From positions 96,041,342-96,105,341 of the forward strand of contig CM043953.1 of the NCBI GenBank assembly GCA_014529385.2: a stretch of DNA of 64,000 nt, given 5' to 3'. Source of the DNA: Adiantum capillus-veneris. Its lineage: Eukaryota > Streptophyta > Polypodiopsida > Polypodiales > Pteridaceae. Shown in pieces: positions 62,200 through 64,000 of this stretch (positions within the stretch are counted from its first letter, which is position 1; each line of letters begins with the position of its first letter). The translations under genes and the position numbers were made by a program. The notes below the pieces were generated by a model. That model was not told the origin of the DNA and searched no databases. It worked only from the letters and a program-made list of their open reading frames with translations.

Positions 62200-64000
62200 T
62201 AGATAGATAGTTCTATTATCGTCCTGGGAGGTCAAATATGACCTATGGGACCAAATGAACATTTCACGTGGTGTGAGTGGAGTTCATAAGTGACTCTCGA
62301 TGCTCAAAACTGGTTAAAATGAGCGTCGCAATAGAGAGTCCACATCGTGGTTGGGAGAGGAAGGTATGTAGGGAGAGCTCATGGCTGAATATATGGGGAA
62401 AAGAGGACCTAATGTGGTCAAAAGCTGAGCACTCAAGTAGTGTGTGGTACTCATTCTCTCGCACTTGACGAGGGCATAAGGTGCAAAGTCGATGACACTC
62501 CTCGCCAGTGCCCCAACGTCCTGTCTCGCAGCGTAGAGAATGGGAGCTAAGACGAATGGAGGCAATGGTGCGGATCGCACTCAACGGGATGGGATCAAGG
62601 ATGTAGGAATGGGTTCGGTTACCTCGTTCTGAGAAGAAGAGAGATTTGTAGTTTGGGGCAATGTATGTGGTGTAATGGCTGAAGCGAGAACCTCCGGATT
62701 TCTCCCAAGCCATGATACATTGGCGTTGTAAGAAGGCCTCATTAACTTGGGAGTCGATTGACGCATCCTTGACCAAGTGACATGCATCCCATCTTCCAAA
62801 CCATTTCTTGATATCAAGCATCCACCCCGAACTTACTATTTTGCTCTTGCATGTCTTTTGAACCTTTTGACTTGCTTCATATGTGATTCTAGGAAGTCGA
62901 TGCAAAGGGCTACGCTGTGTCTTACGCATGTACTCCACAACCCTTTCCATGCCCAAGACCTCAATGGGAAGCGATCCAGACTCAAGAAGTAAGAGCATGT
63001 AGGGTGTTTGTGTCTTGACTTGGAGAAAGTTGGTGAGAAAACGCTTTTGGACATTCTCAAACTCTTTCCAAGTAGACTTCCCGATGCTTCCACCCCACAC
63101 CTCCACTCCATAAAGAAGCACCGGTGTCACCAATGTGTCAAAGAGGTACTTTTTGAGAGCCCAACACTTGATCTCTCCTGCATTGCACATGTTCTCAAAT
63201 GCATAATAAGCCCTCTTTCTGGCTTCCAAGCGACGCATTACACAATCCTTCCATTTATGATTGGATGGAACCTCAAGGCCAAGGTACTTGAAGTGATCTA
63301 CCACTTCAAGTTTCTCATTGTTGTATACAATGCATGGATTTTCGTCATTGAGGGTCTTTACAAGCATAACCTTGGTTTTGGATCCATTCACGATCAGCCC
63401 GCTATGTAGGCAAAAGTGTTCCAAGACACTCATAAGCTTTTGTGCATCTTCTAAGGTATGTGCCAAGAGCACTACATCATCGGCATAAAGCAAAATCATG
63501 ATCACCGCATTTCCAATCTTAACCTCTTCTATGCCTTCTTGCTGCATAAAATCAAGAACCATGTATTCCAATTCATCAATGAGTAGCCCAAAGAGGGTTG
63601 GGGAAAGTGGGCATCCTTGTTTGACACCAATAGTGCTTGCAAAAAATTCTGAAATTCCATCTCCCATACGTAATCGACATATCACTTTTTGGTAGATGCG
63701 AAAGACTGCATGCATAAATTCTCTCGGCACTTGAAGGCTTTGCATACGTCTCCAAAGATTTCCTCACGGTACCATGTCAAAAGCTTTCTTGAAATCCACA
63801 AAGCAACAATACAACTTTTTTCCTTTCAATCAAGACGCTTCCATAAGAACTCCAAGAGTGACAAGGTGATCAATAGTGCTATGATGCTTTCAAAAACCTG
63901 CTTGGCCAAGCGCACGTTTGCCATTCTTTTCAGCCCATTTACTTATCTTCATCTCCATGATACATCCAAATAACTTTGCCATCAAAGAACCAACCATTAT
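62196..64000 (-). mobile_element. LINE copy 2, cut by window edge
   Basis: Same family as copy 1, with GATA tail (62194-62211) and GACCTATGGGACC (about 62239-62251). It extends beyond the right edge of the window. Confidence 0.9.
62264..64000 (-). pseudogene. LINE ORF2 copy 2, reverse transcriptase with three TGA codons
   Basis: The open part (63745-62264) has GVKQGCPLSPTLF, MILLYADDVVLLAHTLEDAQ and a Cys-His end CTLCPRQVRENEYHTLLEC. Upstream in the same frame, YCCFVDFKKAFD is preserved but TGA codons occur at 63764-63766, 63830-63832 and 63890-63892. In copy 1 the corresponding residues are sense codons (the last two positions Arg), so at least two stops fit CGA to TGA decay. Residue identity to copy 1 is high over the whole shared length. 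Confidence 0.92.

Overview
This window is nuclear DNA of a land plant. It contains a spliced 11S-globulin-type cupin gene, nsLTP and ribosomal-protein retrocopies or pseudogenes, plant Ty3/gypsy elements primed by tRNA-Met and tRNA-Asp, CACTA (En/Spm) elements, LINEs, and many very long (GA/CT)n runs. The repeat density and the seed-storage-like cupin would fit a large fern genome. That placement is inference and nothing in the window proves it. Almost all of the 64 kb is transposon-derived. The cupin gene is the only host gene that looks fully intact.

Layout. 1-2.7 kb: AT-rich repeats with no convincing gene. 2.7-4.9 kb (- strand): five-exon 11S-globulin-like gene, total coding length 1,635 nt, with a TATA box and RY/ABRE-like motifs upstream. 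5.2-7.3 kb: tandemly duplicated upstream DNA holding several TATA-containing ~200-bp modules, ending in a fragment of a gypsy LTR. 7.5-10 kb (-): a decayed gene pair or composite, one part with a ParB-like motif and a DNA-methyltransferase-like domain, the other resembling a TNP2-type transposase. 10-15 kb: (CT/GA)n arrays, an nsLTP pseudogene, a SINE-like copy, a LINE ORF1-only remnant and an eL32 retro-pseudogene. 15.0-15.6 kb: a SAM-domain-like exon cut off by a gypsy LTR (element C, 15617 onward).

18957-31018 is a complete CACTA transposon with a 3-bp target duplication (GCA on both sides). It carries a TNP2-type transposase and a second En/Spm-type protein gene. The TNP2 gene is split by a nested, internally deleted Ty3/gypsy element (B, 23532-27699) with a perfect 5-bp target duplication (TCCAT). 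31.1-34 kb holds a chain of short phase-0 exons of an unrecognised gene. 35.1-36.2 kb is a second copy of the cupin promoter plus the first ~50 codons. It runs straight into element A (36183-44924), a chromodomain-bearing Ty3/gypsy element closely related to B, full-length but mutated.

45.65 kb has a second CACTA-like terminus. 46250-56998 is element D, a gypsy element with gag and protease but no reverse transcriptase, primed by tRNA-Asp. Its 2.4-kb leader carries seven spaced copies of a 24-bp near-perfect palindrome. It was inserted into a compound microsatellite. 57.2-60.2 kb and 62.2-64 kb are two related LINE ORF2 copies (-). Between them lies a tandem array of three units, each a SINE-like element plus a (GA)n run.

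How the parts relate: elements A and B belong to one family. The SINE-like family shares its 3'-terminal motif with the LINEs, suggesting LINE-driven mobilisation. The nesting order (C, then CACTA, then B) gives a relative chronology. Many in-frame stops are TGA where related copies have sense codons, consistent with decay at methylated CpG.
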